64,000 nucleotides of DNA from Muribaculaceae bacterium (GCA_016290325.1 JAEETL010000001.1:124001-188000), one strand, 5' to 3'. Positions 29,310 through 39,707 are shown, numbered from the stretch's first letter. The notes: generated by a model not told the origin, from the letters alone. A program made the numbers and translations.

Positions 29310-30426
29310 CAATCAACAACTCAATGTGCTGGTGAGCGGCGGCGGTACGGGAGGACACATCTTCCCCGCGCTGTCGATTGCCAACGAGGTGCGTCGCCGT
29401 CACCCGGAAGCAAAAATCCTGTTTGTGGGTGCCGAGGGCCGAATGGAAATGGAAAAAGTGCCGGCCGCTGGCTATAATATTATCGGCTTGCCCGTGAGCG
29501 GATTTGACCGCAAGCATCTGTTGCGTAACGTGACAGTTCTGGCACGTCTGCTTAAGAGCATGCGCCTGGCACGTAAGATTCTCAAGGATTTCAAGCCCGA
29601 CATCGCCATCGGTGTGGGTGGCTATGCCAGCGGACCCATGCTTAAGGAGGCTCAAAAACAGGGTATTCCTACCTTGCTGCAAGAGCAGAATTCCTATGCG
29701 GGAGTGACTAACAAATTGCTGGCGGCTAAAGCCGATAGCATTTGTGTGGCCTATGAGGGCATGGAGCGCTTCTTCCCTAAGGAGAAAATCGTGCTTACTG
29801 GCAATCCCGTCAGACGCAATCTGTTGGATTGCGGTGCCACACCCGAGCAGGCCCGCCAAGCCATGGGTGTTGACCCCAACAAGCAGACCATTCTCATCAT
29901 TGGCGGTAGCCTGGGTGCCCGCACAATCAATAACGCCATCATGGCTGGCCTGGGCAAGATAGGCGAGGCTTATGGTGTACAGGTGATTTGGCAAACTGGT
30001 AAAATCTATGACCAGCAGTGCCGTGAGGCGCTTGTCGCCTCGGGTGTCAAGAACGTTGTGCAGATGCCGTTTATCAGCAACATGGATATGGCTTACCGGG
30101 CCGCCGATTTGGTCGTGTCGCGTGCGGGTGCTAGCTCCATCTCTGAATTGCAGTTGCTGGGCAAGGCCGCTATTCTCGTGCCATCACCCAACGTGGCCGA
30201 GGACCATCAGACCAAGAATGCCCAAGCGCTCGTCTCGCGAGATGCTGCGATTATGGTGACTGATGCCGATGCTGCCGACAATCTTGTGGACACTATGCTC
30301 GACGCTGTTGTCAATACCGATATGCTTATCCGCTTGGGTCAGAATGTGGAGAAGATGGCCCTGCGTGATGCTGCCGAGCACATTGTTAACGAGGTGGAAC
30401 GAATCATTGACCAGACTAAATCGTGA
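29296..30426 (+). CDS. murG: UDP-N-acetylglucosamine--undecaprenyl-PP-MurNAc-pentapeptide GlcNAc transferase
   Basis: VSGGGTGGHIFPALSIANEVRRR, IGVGGYASGPML, LQEQNSYAGVTNKLLA. ATG at 29296 preferred over 29236; 14-nt overlap with ftsW. Confidence 0.96.
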   Translation: MSGNNNQQLNVLVSGGGTGGHIFPALSIANEVRRRHPEAKILFVGAEGRMEMEKVPAAGYNIIGLPVSGFDRKHLLRNVTVLARLLKSMRLARKILKDFKPDIAIGVGGYASGPMLKEAQKQGIPTLLQEQNSYAGVTNKLLAAKADSICVAYEGMERFFPKEKIVLTGNPVRRNLLDCGATPEQARQAMGVDPNKQTILIIGGSLGARTINNAIMAGLGKIGEAYGVQVIWQTGKIYDQQCREALVASGVKNVVQMPFISNMDMAYRAADLVVSRAGASSISELQLLGKAAILVPSPNVAEDHQTKNAQALVSRDAAIMVTDADAADNLVDTMLDAVVNTDMLIRLGQNVEKMALRDAAEHIVNEVERIIDQTKS

Positions 30427-30445
30427 CTAAAAAGCAGGAGATAAG

Positions 30446-31828
30446 ATGAAAGATTTTGATGCATTATATTTTGTGGGCGCAGGGGGCATCGGAATGGCTG
30501 CCCTGGAGCGTTATTTCCTGGCCAAAGGTAAGTTTGTGGCAGGTTATGACCGTACTCCAAGCGAGCTAACCAAAGCCCTTGAAGACGAGGGAGTTCATAT
30601 CGATTTTGACGAGGATCCAGCGCTCATTCCCAACGAGTGCCGTGACCCGCAGCGCACCCTCGTTGTTTACACTCCTGCCGTCCCCGACACACACAAGGGC
30701 TTGACCTACTTCCGTGAGCATGGTTTTGAGGTCGTGAAGCGTGCTGCGCTGCTGGGGGTAGTGACTGCCCACAGTCGCGGATTGTGCTTTGCTGGCACTC
30801 ACGGCAAGACCACGACATCTAGCATGGCGGCCCACATCCTGCACAGTTCCGGTATTGGTTGCAACGCTTTTCTTGGTGGTATCTTGCGCAACTATGACAG
30901 TAATTTCCTGCTGTCCCCTACCAGCCCATTCTCGGTCATCGAGGCCGATGAGTTTGACCGCTCATTCCACCATTTGAGACCGCATATTGCTGTGGTGACA
31001 TCGACCGACCCTGACCACTTGGACATCTATGGCACCGCCGAGAATTATCTGGAGAGTTTTGCCCATTTCACCGAGTTGATCCAGCCTGGTGGCGCACTTG
31101 TCATCCATACTGGACTGGCGCTCCAACCCCGTGTGCAGCAGGGCGTCAAGATTTATACCTATAGTCGTGACGAGGGCGATTTCCATGCCGCTAATATCCG
31201 CAAGGGTAACGGTGAGATTGTGTTTGACCTCGTGACCCCATGGGAGACCGTGAGCGACATCAGCCTGGGAGTTCCTGTCGATATCAATATCGAGAATGCG
31301 ATTGCCGCGATGGCTGCCTGCCGACTGGTAGACGCGCCGCTCGACGCGATGCGTGATGCAATCTCCACATTCATGGGTCCCAAGCGCCGTTTTGAGTTCT
31401 GGTTGAAGGAGCCAGGCGACAACGGACGGGTGATGATTGATGACTATGCCCACCATCCCGGTGAGTTGAGGGCCAGCATCTCGTCGGTTCGCGACTTGTA
31501 TCCTAGCAGGCGTCTGACCGTCATTTTCCAGCCCCATCTATATACGCGAACACGTGATTTTGCACCTGAATTTGCCGCCGCTCTCTCCCTGGCCGATGAG
31601 GTGATCTTGCTGCCCATATATCCGGCACGAGAGGAACCCATACCAGGAGTGACCAGCGAAATGATACTCGGACAGGTCACAAGCACAAAAAAATGCATTT
31701 ACTCAAAAGAAAATTTGATTAAATCAATAGAATTGAGTAATTTTGACGTTTTATTGACAGCGGGTGCCGGCGACATCGCCAATCTGCTGCCACTAATTTG
31801 CAATGAATTCAAGAAGCAAAAGCGTTGA
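30446..31828 (+). CDS. murC: UDP-N-acetylmuramate--L-alanine ligase
   Basis: YFVGAGGIGMAALERYFLAKG, FAGTHGKTTTSSMAAHIL, IDDYAHHPGELRASIS. Confidence 0.97.
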   Translation: MKDFDALYFVGAGGIGMAALERYFLAKGKFVAGYDRTPSELTKALEDEGVHIDFDEDPALIPNECRDPQRTLVVYTPAVPDTHKGLTYFREHGFEVVKRAALLGVVTAHSRGLCFAGTHGKTTTSSMAAHILHSSGIGCNAFLGGILRNYDSNFLLSPTSPFSVIEADEFDRSFHHLRPHIAVVTSTDPDHLDIYGTAENYLESFAHFTELIQPGGALVIHTGLALQPRVQQGVKIYTYSRDEGDFHAANIRKGNGEIVFDLVTPWETVSDISLGVPVDINIENAIAAMAACRLVDAPLDAMRDAISTFMGPKRRFEFWLKEPGDNGRVMIDDYAHHPGELRASISSVRDLYPSRRLTVIFQPHLYTRTRDFAPEFAAALSLADEVILLPIYPAREEPIPGVTSEMILGQVTSTKKCIYSKENLIKSIELSNFDVLLTAGAGDIANLLPLICNEFKKQKR

Positions 31829-32721
31829 AACGACTGATACAATATAGCATCCTGGCTGTCCTGGCGGTAGCGCTTACCGTTGGTATCCTCTGGGCTCGTG
31901 AGAAATCACGGGGCGAGTTGTGTACCAGTGTGGACGTTGAGGTCGTCAATGCCGACAGCACTTCATTTGTCACACCACAGGGCGTGCTCACCGACCTCAA
32001 GGGTCAGGGCATCAAACTCGTGGGTAAGCACATGGGTGACATCAATGCTTCAGACATCGAGGAGGCGCTCAAGGTATCGCCCTATCTCGAGAATGCCGAC
32101 ATTGTCAAGTGCCAGGATGGTAAGGTGCTCATCCGAGTCAGCCAGTTGGTTCCGGTGGTCAGGGTCTTTGACGGCGAGGACTCCTACTACATGAACCGGG
32201 CTGGAAAGCGCATGGCGGCTACCACCTACTACCACTGCGACGTGCCGGTGGTGCAGGGGCATTTTACCCGCAAGTATCCCGCCACACGTCTGTTGCCGCT
32301 CATCGACTATGTGGAGAACGACTCGCTGTTGCGTTCTCTCGTTACGATGTACCAGGTGCGTGACACCAATAACATCATCATTGTGCCCGAGCTCAGTGGG
32401 CACGTGGTTAACATTGGCAATGCCGACGGTTTTGAGAACAAGTTTGCCAAGCTCAAACAGTTCTACACTCAGGTCATGCCCAAGAGGGGGTGGAACACCT
32501 ATGACACCATCTCGGTGAAATGGAACCACCAGATTGTGGCCACTCGCCGTGTCAAGGCTGTAGCACCGGTTCTCGAGGATTACTCCGAGGATGATGAGCA
32601 AGCGCCCGATATGGAAACGATGACCGTGGGCACGGCGGCCGAAGCTAAGAAGGCCGAGCCTCAACAGGACAACAAAAAGAACGAGAAGGATCAAAAGAAC
32701 GATAATAAGAAAACTACTTAA
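31825..32721 (+). CDS. ftsQ: FtsQ-like cell division protein
   Basis: Position between murC and ftsA; N-terminal TM, ALKVSPYLENADIVKCQDGKVLIRVSQLVPVVRVF (FtsQ/DivIB-like). Apparent TTG start overlaps the murC stop. Confidence 0.85.
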   Translation: MKRLIQYSILAVLAVALTVGILWAREKSRGELCTSVDVEVVNADSTSFVTPQGVLTDLKGQGIKLVGKHMGDINASDIEEALKVSPYLENADIVKCQDGKVLIRVSQLVPVVRVFDGEDSYYMNRAGKRMAATTYYHCDVPVVQGHFTRKYPATRLLPLIDYVENDSLLRSLVTMYQVRDTNNIIIVPELSGHVVNIGNADGFENKFAKLKQFYTQVMPKRGWNTYDTISVKWNHQIVATRRVKAVAPVLEDYSEDDEQAPDMETMTVGTAAEAKKAEPQQDNKKNEKDQKNDNKKTT

Positions 32722-32753
32722 AAAACAACAAAATAAAATACATCAATCATTTT

Positions 32754-34076
32754 ATGGAAAAGAACCAATACATTGTAGCACTTGAAATCGGCAGTTCCAA
32801 AATCGTTGGAGCCATTGCCGAGAAAACTTCGGCTGGATACCTGAGCGTGCGCCATCTGCAGGAGGAAAAGCACCTCAATAGCGTGAGATATGGTATTGTA
32901 CAGAACGTAGAGAACATCAAGAACAGCATCAACCGCATCCTGCGCAATCTGGAAGGCATGGTTGACGGCCGCATCACCCAGGTTTACATGGGTGTGAGCG
33001 GACGCTCGCTTCATAGCATCGTGAGTGAGGTGAACCGTAGTGTGGGATCAACCGAACCTATTACTAAGGAACTTATTGACCGCATCATCCAAGATGCTAC
33101 CAGCACGCCCATCAGGAACCATGACACGGTGGATATCGTACCCCGTGCATTCTATGTTGACAAGGTTGAAACCCCCAACCCTGTAGGACAGTTTGGCTCA
33201 TCCATAAAAATCAAGGTCAACCTGATTGTCGCTAAGCCGGCACTCAAGCTCAACCTGAACCGATTGATGACCTTTGGTATTTCCGCTAAGGATTACATCG
33301 TTACTCCACTGGCCGTGGGCGAGCAAATCTTGAGCGACAGTGACCGCGAACTGGGTTGTATGCTTGTGGACATGGGTGCCGAGACTACTACGGTGAGCAT
33401 TTACAAGAACAAGGCGTTGATTTACCTGAGCACGCTCCCCCTGGGTGGACGTAACCTTACCAACGACATCATGATTGGAAAGAAAGTGCTTGAGGAGACG
33501 GCCGAGAATGTCAAGAAGAACATTAATAATCCGCTTGATCCCAGTAACGTGAGTGACGTGACGATTGAGGGCGTTAACGCTCGTGAAGCCGCCAATTACA
33601 TCTCGGCACGCACGGGTGAAATCATCGCCAACATCAACCAGCAGCTGGCTGATGCCGGTGTTTCCTCTGATGGCATTCAGAGCATCGTCCTTATTGGCGG
33701 CAGCGCTCATCTGGGTGGCTTGCAGCAAAAACTCGAGGAGACTATCAAGATCAAGGTGCGCCTGGGTCAAAACCCGCCTACCCTCAATATCCTCAACCCC
33801 GAGATCAACCGCATGGAGTACATCGAGGTGTTCTCGCTGCTGGCTAAGGCCGCCGAGATGATCGAGAACGGTGAGACTTGTGTAGAGCTTAACAAGTATG
33901 AGAATGGTCCCACCTTTGAAGGTGCGGCTGCTAACCGCCAGTTCATCGAGCCCGAGCGTCCCGCTGAGCGTGAACTACGACCCAAGAAGCCCGAGAAGCG
34001 CAACCGTTGGAAAAAGTGGACTGACAAGCTCTCAAGTCTCATGTCAGAAGATGATGCTACCGACGATGAACAATAA
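32754..34076 (+). CDS. ftsA: cell division protein FtsA
   Basis: YIVALEIGSSKIVGAIAE, LVDMGAETTTVSIYKNKALIY, SIVLIGGSAHLGGL. Confidence 0.96.
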   Translation: MEKNQYIVALEIGSSKIVGAIAEKTSAGYLSVRHLQEEKHLNSVRYGIVQNVENIKNSINRILRNLEGMVDGRITQVYMGVSGRSLHSIVSEVNRSVGSTEPITKELIDRIIQDATSTPIRNHDTVDIVPRAFYVDKVETPNPVGQFGSSIKIKVNLIVAKPALKLNLNRLMTFGISAKDYIVTPLAVGEQILSDSDRELGCMLVDMGAETTTVSIYKNKALIYLSTLPLGGRNLTNDIMIGKKVLEETAENVKKNINNPLDPSNVSDVTIEGVNAREAANYISARTGEIIANINQQLADAGVSSDGIQSIVLIGGSAHLGGLQQKLEETIKIKVRLGQNPPTLNILNPEINRMEYIEVFSLLAKAAEMIENGETCVELNKYENGPTFEGAAANRQFIEPERPAERELRPKKPEKRNRWKKWTDKLSSLMSEDDATDDEQ

Positions 34077-34127
34077 CCTGCGTTAAGAACTCATATACCC
34101 AAACTATAAAATAAAAACAATCACAAT

Positions 34128-35534
34128 ATGCAAGACAATAATATTAAATTCAATGGGAATAACCAGGGTTCTCGCGCAACAGGTCATGACATCATGTCCA
34201 CGCTGGATCAGAACTCCGGGTTCCAGGATAAAGAGCAGATGCGCACCATCATCAAGGTGATGGGCGTCGGTGGCGGTGGCAATAACGCCATCAACCACAT
34301 GTATATGCAAAATATCGAAGGTGTGTCATTTGTCGTATTGAATACCGACCGCCAGCAGCTTAACGAGTCACCGGTTCCCAACCGCGTGTTGTTAGGCCCC
34401 AACACTACCCACGGCTTGGGCGCCGGCAACATCCCCGAGACGGCCAAAAGGGCTGCTGAGGAGAGCGAGGCCGAGATTGCCCAGCTCTTTGACGACGACA
34501 CCAAGATGGTCTTCATCACCGCCGGTATGGGTGGTGGTACAGGTACTGGTGCCGCTCCCGTAGTAGCACGCATTGCTCACGAGAAGGGCGTGCTCACCAT
34601 CGGTATCGTGACCATCCCCTTCCTGTTTGAGGGTCCCAAGAAGATTCTCAAGGCACTTGCCGGTGCCGATGAGATGGGCAAGTATGTAGATGCGCTGCTC
34701 ATCATCAATAACCAGCGCTTGACCGAGATCTATAGCGACCTCGACTTTACTAACGCATTCGGCAAGGCCGATGACACGTTGACGACGGCTGCACGCAGCA
34801 TCAGTGACCTGATCACTGTCAAGGGTGTCATCAACCTTGACTTCAATGATGTGAACACGACCCTGCGCAATGGTGGTGCCGCCATCATCAGTTCGGGCTA
34901 CGGCTCGGGTGAGCACCGTGTATCTAAGGCTATCGAGGATGCCCTCGAGTCGCCGCTGCTCAAGAACCGCGATGTTTATGGTTCGCGCAAGATCTTGATG
35001 AACGTTTATTTCAACCCCGACAGCAGCACACCGCTGCGCATGGGTGAGACGACCGAAATCCAGGACTTCATGGCCAACTTTGACCAGGAGGTAGATGTGA
35101 TTTGGGGTACAGCCCACGACCGCACGCTCGAGGAGGGTCAGATTAAGATTACCGTTCTTGCCGCAGGCTTCAACGTGTCACTTGACAAGGAGGCACCTGT
35201 GAGCACAATAACTACTCGTCGCGAACCCCTCACCACGCATAGCAATATGTCTGACGCCGACCGCCTCAAGAAAGAATATGGCGAGGAAGCCATCACCAAG
35301 ACGGTTCTGGCCCAGAACCGCGCTCGTTACTTCGTGCTCACTCCCGAGCAGATGGACGATGACGACGTGATCGACATGATTGAGAAAAACCCGACATTTG
35401 GCCGCAAGCCCGACTTCCGCAACCAGATTCAGGCTGCTCAACAGGCTGCGAGCCAGGAGAGGCCCGTCGTCGAGGTGCCCAAGACTCCCAAGCGCGGAGG
35501 CAATGATACGCAGACCATCAACTTTGGCGAGTAA
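34128..35534 (+). CDS. ftsZ: cell division GTPase FtsZ
   Basis: VMGVGGGGNNAINHMY, FITAGMGGGTGTGAAPVVARIAHEKGVLTIGIVTIPF, extended C-terminal tail. Confidence 0.98.
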   Translation: MQDNNIKFNGNNQGSRATGHDIMSTLDQNSGFQDKEQMRTIIKVMGVGGGGNNAINHMYMQNIEGVSFVVLNTDRQQLNESPVPNRVLLGPNTTHGLGAGNIPETAKRAAEESEAEIAQLFDDDTKMVFITAGMGGGTGTGAAPVVARIAHEKGVLTIGIVTIPFLFEGPKKILKALAGADEMGKYVDALLIINNQRLTEIYSDLDFTNAFGKADDTLTTAARSISDLITVKGVINLDFNDVNTTLRNGGAAIISSGYGSGEHRVSKAIEDALESPLLKNRDVYGSRKILMNVYFNPDSSTPLRMGETTEIQDFMANFDQEVDVIWGTAHDRTLEEGQIKITVLAAGFNVSLDKEAPVSTITTRREPLTTHSNMSDADRLKKEYGEEAITKTVLAQNRARYFVLTPEQMDDDDVIDMIEKNPTFGRKPDFRNQIQAAQQAASQERPVVEVPKTPKRGGNDTQTINFGE

Positions 35535-35561
35535 AAACACCATCAACTAGGAGACAACACG

Positions 35562-36017
35562 ATGAGTATCTTTGATCAAGTCAACAATGGCATCAAGGAG
35601 GCCATGAAGGCTCATGACAAGGAACGCCTTGAGGCCTTGAGGGGCATCAAGGCCGAGTTCCTGCTTATCAAGACCGCACCGGGCAACAATGGCGAGGTGA
35701 GCGACGAGAACGCCCTCAAGGTACTGGTGCGTATGGCCAAGCAACGCAAGGAGAGTGCCCAAATCTACCTGGACCAGAATCGTCAGGATCTGGCCGATGT
35801 TGAATTGTTACAAGCTAAAGTGATCGAGGAATTCCTTCCTCAGCAGATGAATGAGGAGGAATTGACCGCTCATCTCAAGGCCATCATCGACCAGGTGGGG
35901 GCTGCCGGGATGAAAGACATGGGCAAGGTGATGGGCATGGCCACCAAACAATTGGCTGGCCGTGCCGAGGGCCGCGCCATCTCGGCCAAAGTCAAAGAAC
36001 TGCTCTCCGCCAATTAA
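35562..36017 (+). CDS. GatB/YqeY domain protein
   Basis: MSIFDQVNNGIKEAMKAHDKERLEALRGIKAEF...EEFLPQQMNEEEL...MGKVMGMATKQLAGRAEGRAIS. Confidence 0.93.
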   Translation: MSIFDQVNNGIKEAMKAHDKERLEALRGIKAEFLLIKTAPGNNGEVSDENALKVLVRMAKQRKESAQIYLDQNRQDLADVELLQAKVIEEFLPQQMNEEELTAHLKAIIDQVGAAGMKDMGKVMGMATKQLAGRAEGRAISAKVKELLSAN

Positions 36018-36019
36018 AA

Positions 36020-36061
36020 ACCAGAAACTAAAAATAAGGGACTAGAAACCAGAAACAGATA
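36020..36061. repeat. degenerate heptamer array
   Basis: ACCAGAA ACTAAAA ATAAGGG ACTAGAA ACCAGAA ACAGATA between yqeY and serS. Confidence 0.6.
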
Positions 36062-36063
36062 AA

Positions 36064-37335
36064 ATGCTGACATTACAACTTATTAATCAGGACCCCGAGG
36101 AGGTGATTCGTCGCCTTGCCGTCAAGCATTTTGACGGCCGTGAGCCCATCATGCGCATCGTGGAACTGGATAAACAGCGCCGCGCACTGCAAAAACAACG
36201 CGACGATAACGCCGCTGTACTTAATAAAATGGCTGCTCAGATTGGTGCCTTCATGAAGCAGGGTAATCGTGAAGAGGCCGAGAAAGTCAAGACTCAGGTG
36301 GCCGACCTCAAGACGGCTAACAAGGAGATTGACGATAACCTCACTGCAGCCCAGGACGAGATTACTGAGATCCTGCTCAGTGTCCCCAATGTGCCTTATA
36401 GCGGTGTGCCCGAGGGCCGCACTGCCGAGGACAATGTGGTCGAGAAGACGGGTGGCAAGATGCCCGAACTGCCCGAGGGCGCTTTGCCCCATTGGGACTT
36501 GGCCAAGAAGTATAACCTCATCGATTTTGACCTGGGTGTTAAAATCACCGGAGCAGGATTCCCCGTTTACATCGGCAAGGGAGCCCGCTTGCAGCGCGCT
36601 TTGGTTCAATTCTTCCTTGATGAGGCAGGCAAGGCCGGTTATGTAGAGATTGAGCCGCCGTTTGTTGTCAACGAGGCCTCAGGTCTGGGAACAGGCCAGT
36701 TGCCCGACAAGGAGGGTCAGATGTATCATTGCCAGGTGGATAATTTCTACCTGATTCCTACTGCCGAGGTGCCCGTGACCAACATGTATCGTGACGTCAT
36801 CATTCCCCAGGAGGAACTTCCCAAGAAGAACTGTGCGTTCTCGGCTTGTTTCCGCCGCGAGGCAGGTTCTTATGGCAAGGATGTACGTGGCTTGAACCGT
36901 CTGCACCAGTTTGACAAGGTCGAGATTGTTCGCATCGAGCGTCCCGAGGACTCCTACAAGGCCCTTGAGGAGATGAAGGATCATGTGCAGGGCCTGCTCG
37001 AGAAACTCGAGTTGCCGTGGCACATCCTTCGCCTGTGTGGTGGCGACATGAGCTTTACCAGTGCCATTACCTTTGATTTTGAGGTATGGTCAGCAGCCCA
37101 AGAGCGCTGGCTGGAGGTAAGCAGTGTCTCCAACTTCGAGACCTATCAGGCTAACCGTCTCAAGTGCCGCTATCGTGGCGATGACAAGAAGACCCACCTG
37201 TGTCACACCCTGAACGGGTCGGCTCTCGCGTTGCCGCGCATTGTCGCTGCTCTGCTCGAGAATCACCAGACACCGCAGGGCATCCGCATTCCTGCCGCCT
37301 TGCAGCGTTACACAGGATTTGACATCATCGATTAA
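36064..37335 (+). CDS. serS: seryl-tRNA synthetase
   Basis: MLTLQLINQDPEEVIRRLAVKHFD; class II motifs FRREAGSYGKDVRGLNRLHQFDKVE, SNFETYQANRLKCRY, NGSALALPRIVAALLENHQ. Confidence 0.97.
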   Translation: MLTLQLINQDPEEVIRRLAVKHFDGREPIMRIVELDKQRRALQKQRDDNAAVLNKMAAQIGAFMKQGNREEAEKVKTQVADLKTANKEIDDNLTAAQDEITEILLSVPNVPYSGVPEGRTAEDNVVEKTGGKMPELPEGALPHWDLAKKYNLIDFDLGVKITGAGFPVYIGKGARLQRALVQFFLDEAGKAGYVEIEPPFVVNEASGLGTGQLPDKEGQMYHCQVDNFYLIPTAEVPVTNMYRDVIIPQEELPKKNCAFSACFRREAGSYGKDVRGLNRLHQFDKVEIVRIERPEDSYKALEEMKDHVQGLLEKLELPWHILRLCGGDMSFTSAITFDFEVWSAAQERWLEVSSVSNFETYQANRLKCRYRGDDKKTHLCHTLNGSALALPRIVAALLENHQTPQGIRIPAALQRYTGFDIID

Positions 37336-37346
37336 ATTGAGATAGC

Positions 37347-37420
37347 AACCACGAATTACGCGAATCAGACTAATTCTTTTTAAAAGACAAATACTAGTTT
37401 AATTCGCGTAATTCGTAGTT
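37347..37420. repeat. inverted repeat (26-nt arms, 23/26 matching, 15-bp perfect core)
   Basis: AACCACGAATTACGCGAATCAGACTA (37347-37372) versus TAGTTTAATTCGCGTAATTCGTAGTT (37395-37420). Confidence 0.85.
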
Positions 37421-37431
37421 TAAGATAGACT

Positions 37432-38436
37432 ATGAAAAGACAAGTCTGGCTCGACAACATCAAACTCATCGCGATGCTGCTGGTAGTAGTGTACCATACA
37501 CCACCGCGTTATGACACTGCTCACGAGGCGGCGCTTTTCAACATGGGCGCTCCGGTTTTCTTTTTTGCTGCCGGTTACCTGTTTAACATCGCGCGCCAGC
37601 AGAATTTTCTCTCGTTTCTCAAGCACCGCGCCCGCCAGATACTTGTTCCATACACCACATTCTTTATCATTTTCTACGCGCTGTGGCTCGTGGTTGGCCG
37701 CCGCATGGCAGGCCCCGAGGAGCAGGCCATTGGTACGCTCACACCTTTATGGCAATTTATCCAGGGAACACCCGATGTGGTCCTAGGGCCATTCTGGTTC
37801 TTGGCGTGCCTGTTCACCATGCAACTGATTTATTATCCCATCAGGCGCTATTTGACGGGCTACTGGCCACTCGTGGTGGCTGTCGTGATGAGTCTGTCGC
37901 TGTTTGTTATTCCGCCCGTTCCATGGGTGACGTATTGGAACCTTGATAGGGCATTGTTGTATATGCCGATATATGCCGTAGGTAATTGTTGCCGCCCCTT
38001 GGCCGACAAGGTTGCTTTTGACACACCGGCACGCAGTCTCTTGTGGTGCATCTTGGCTGCTTTGGGCTTGGGTTTCCTCATCTACGCACCACTCCACATC
38101 AACAGGGAGGTGGCCTATATCCTGGCTCCCGAGGCGGTTATTCTTGTCTTGCCGTTCTACACAGCCGTGAGCAAGTGGATAGGGCGCAGTGCTGCCATCA
38201 ATGGCTTTGCGCGTGTCGTGGCCATTACCAGCATCACCTATCTCGCACTTCAAAATTATCTCATCGGTATCATTAAGATTTTGGTGGGCAAAATTCTGGG
38301 TGCCGCTGTTCTCGACGAAAGCATCCTGCTCAAGGTGGCCATTGCCATCGTTGTCATGGCACTCATCTATCCCCTTGCCATTATTGTTGACCGTTATTTC
38401 CCGTTCTTGTTGGGCAAGAAATCCCGTTCACTATAA
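37432..38436 (+). CDS. acyltransferase family 3 membrane protein
   Basis: MKRQVWLDNIKLIAMLLVVVYHTPP...GAPVFFFAAGYLF; multi-TM. Confidence 0.88.
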   Translation: MKRQVWLDNIKLIAMLLVVVYHTPPRYDTAHEAALFNMGAPVFFFAAGYLFNIARQQNFLSFLKHRARQILVPYTTFFIIFYALWLVVGRRMAGPEEQAIGTLTPLWQFIQGTPDVVLGPFWFLACLFTMQLIYYPIRRYLTGYWPLVVAVVMSLSLFVIPPVPWVTYWNLDRALLYMPIYAVGNCCRPLADKVAFDTPARSLLWCILAALGLGFLIYAPLHINREVAYILAPEAVILVLPFYTAVSKWIGRSAAINGFARVVAITSITYLALQNYLIGIIKILVGKILGAAVLDESILLKVAIAIVVMALIYPLAIIVDRYFPFLLGKKSRSL

Positions 38437-38473
38437 TTCTTGCCGTATATAACAGCGGTACATTGCTTGCTAC

Positions 38474-38501
38474 TAAAAAACACATATTAAAAAACACATA
38501 A
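38474..38501. repeat. 14-bp tandem duplication upstream of sbcD
   Basis: TAAAAAACACATAT / TAAAAAACACATAA (13/14). Confidence 0.6.
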
Positions 38502-38510
38502 TACTTGTCT

Positions 38511-39707
38511 ATGTTTAAGTTCATTCATACTAGCGACTGGCATTTAGGCCAGAGTTTTTATGGTTACGACCGTAGCGAGGAGCAAAAAGACTTCTTGCGG
38601 CAGTTGGCTGGAATCGTGCGTAAGCACCAGCCCGATGCCTTGTTGGTCAGTGGCGATATTTTCCACACGGCGGCACCATCGAGTGCAGCGGTGACCATGT
38701 ATGTCGATGCGATGCTCGACATACACGATGCTTACCCCGAAATGAAAATTATCGTCATTGCCGGTAACCATGACAGCGCGTCACGGCTTCAAAGTGACAG
38801 TCGTCTTTGGGAAAGAGCTGGCGTGAGGGTGCTTGGAGGCATCGCCCGTGACAATGATGGACTAGCCGATCTCGACCGTCACATTATCCCTATTGATGGC
38901 AAAGCCATCGTGGCAGTAGTGCCGTTTGCCTATGCAGCCAGTTTCCCGATGGTCAATGCTGAGCGTGTGGGTAGCGACCAGCGCCAGCCCATTTTCTTCC
39001 AGTCTTTATTAGACCATATCCAAGCTCAAAACGATGCCCAGCTCCCGGTGGTGCTGATGGCCCATCTGGCAGTAAGCGACTGTGACTTCACTGGGCATGA
39101 ACGTGGCATGATGGAGTGTGTGGAGACATCAACCTTGGGCAACGGATATGATTATGCCGCTTTGGGGCATATCCATCGGCCGCAAAATGTGAGTGAACGG
39201 GCACGATATTGCGGTACTCCTATTGCCGTTAGTTTTGATGAGCAATGTGAGCACTCGGTAAGTATTGTTGAGATTGATGCCCATGGCAGCTTGCCCCGCG
39301 TCACTACCAAGCGCATCGATAATATCAAGCCCCTGCACACGATTCCTGCCACTTCGCCTGTGCCATTTGAGAAGGCGGTTGAGTTATTGCAGGGACTTGA
39401 CCCCGATGAACCTACTTATATCAGGCTCAATGTGCTGGTTGACCACTATCTGCCCAATGGCGCCCAAGAATGTGCAGCGCTGGCTGTTGCTGATAAGCAG
39501 TGCCGTTTCTGTGAAATCAAGAAAACCATATCTGACCAGACCCCTCGACAAGTCAGCCAGATGACAGTGGAAGAATTCAACAGCAAGCATCCCATCGAGG
39601 TCGCAAACCAATTTTACCTTGAAAAGTTCCACCGCGAGATGACTGACCAGGAAAAAGAAATGTTTAACCATGTTTACCGTTTGGTACAGGAGGATGAAAG
39701 GCAATGA
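38511..39707 (+). CDS. sbcD: exonuclease subunit SbcD
   Basis: MFKFIHTSDWHLGQSFYGYDRSEEQKDFLRQL...LLVSGDIFHTAAPS...IVIAGNHDSASRL...ALGHIHRPQNV. Confidence 0.95.
   Translation: MFKFIHTSDWHLGQSFYGYDRSEEQKDFLRQLAGIVRKHQPDALLVSGDIFHTAAPSSAAVTMYVDAMLDIHDAYPEMKIIVIAGNHDSASRLQSDSRLWERAGVRVLGGIARDNDGLADLDRHIIPIDGKAIVAVVPFAYAASFPMVNAERVGSDQRQPIFFQSLLDHIQAQNDAQLPVVLMAHLAVSDCDFTGHERGMMECVETSTLGNGYDYAALGHIHRPQNVSERARYCGTPIAVSFDEQCEHSVSIVEIDAHGSLPRVTTKRIDNIKPLHTIPATSPVPFEKAVELLQGLDPDEPTYIRLNVLVDHYLPNGAQECAALAVADKQCRFCEIKKTISDQTPRQVSQMTVEEFNSKHPIEVANQFYLEKFHREMTDQEKEMFNHVYRLVQEDERQ

Noticed and set aside
20309-35534. dcw cluster as a novel system
   Set aside because: Gene content and order are standard for Bacteroidetes; only the missing mraZ and leader hairpin were kept as minor notes.
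36064-37335. Possible frameshift or fusion between yqeY and serS
   Set aside because: Both ORFs are complete, with plausible starts and stops and a 46-nt gap.
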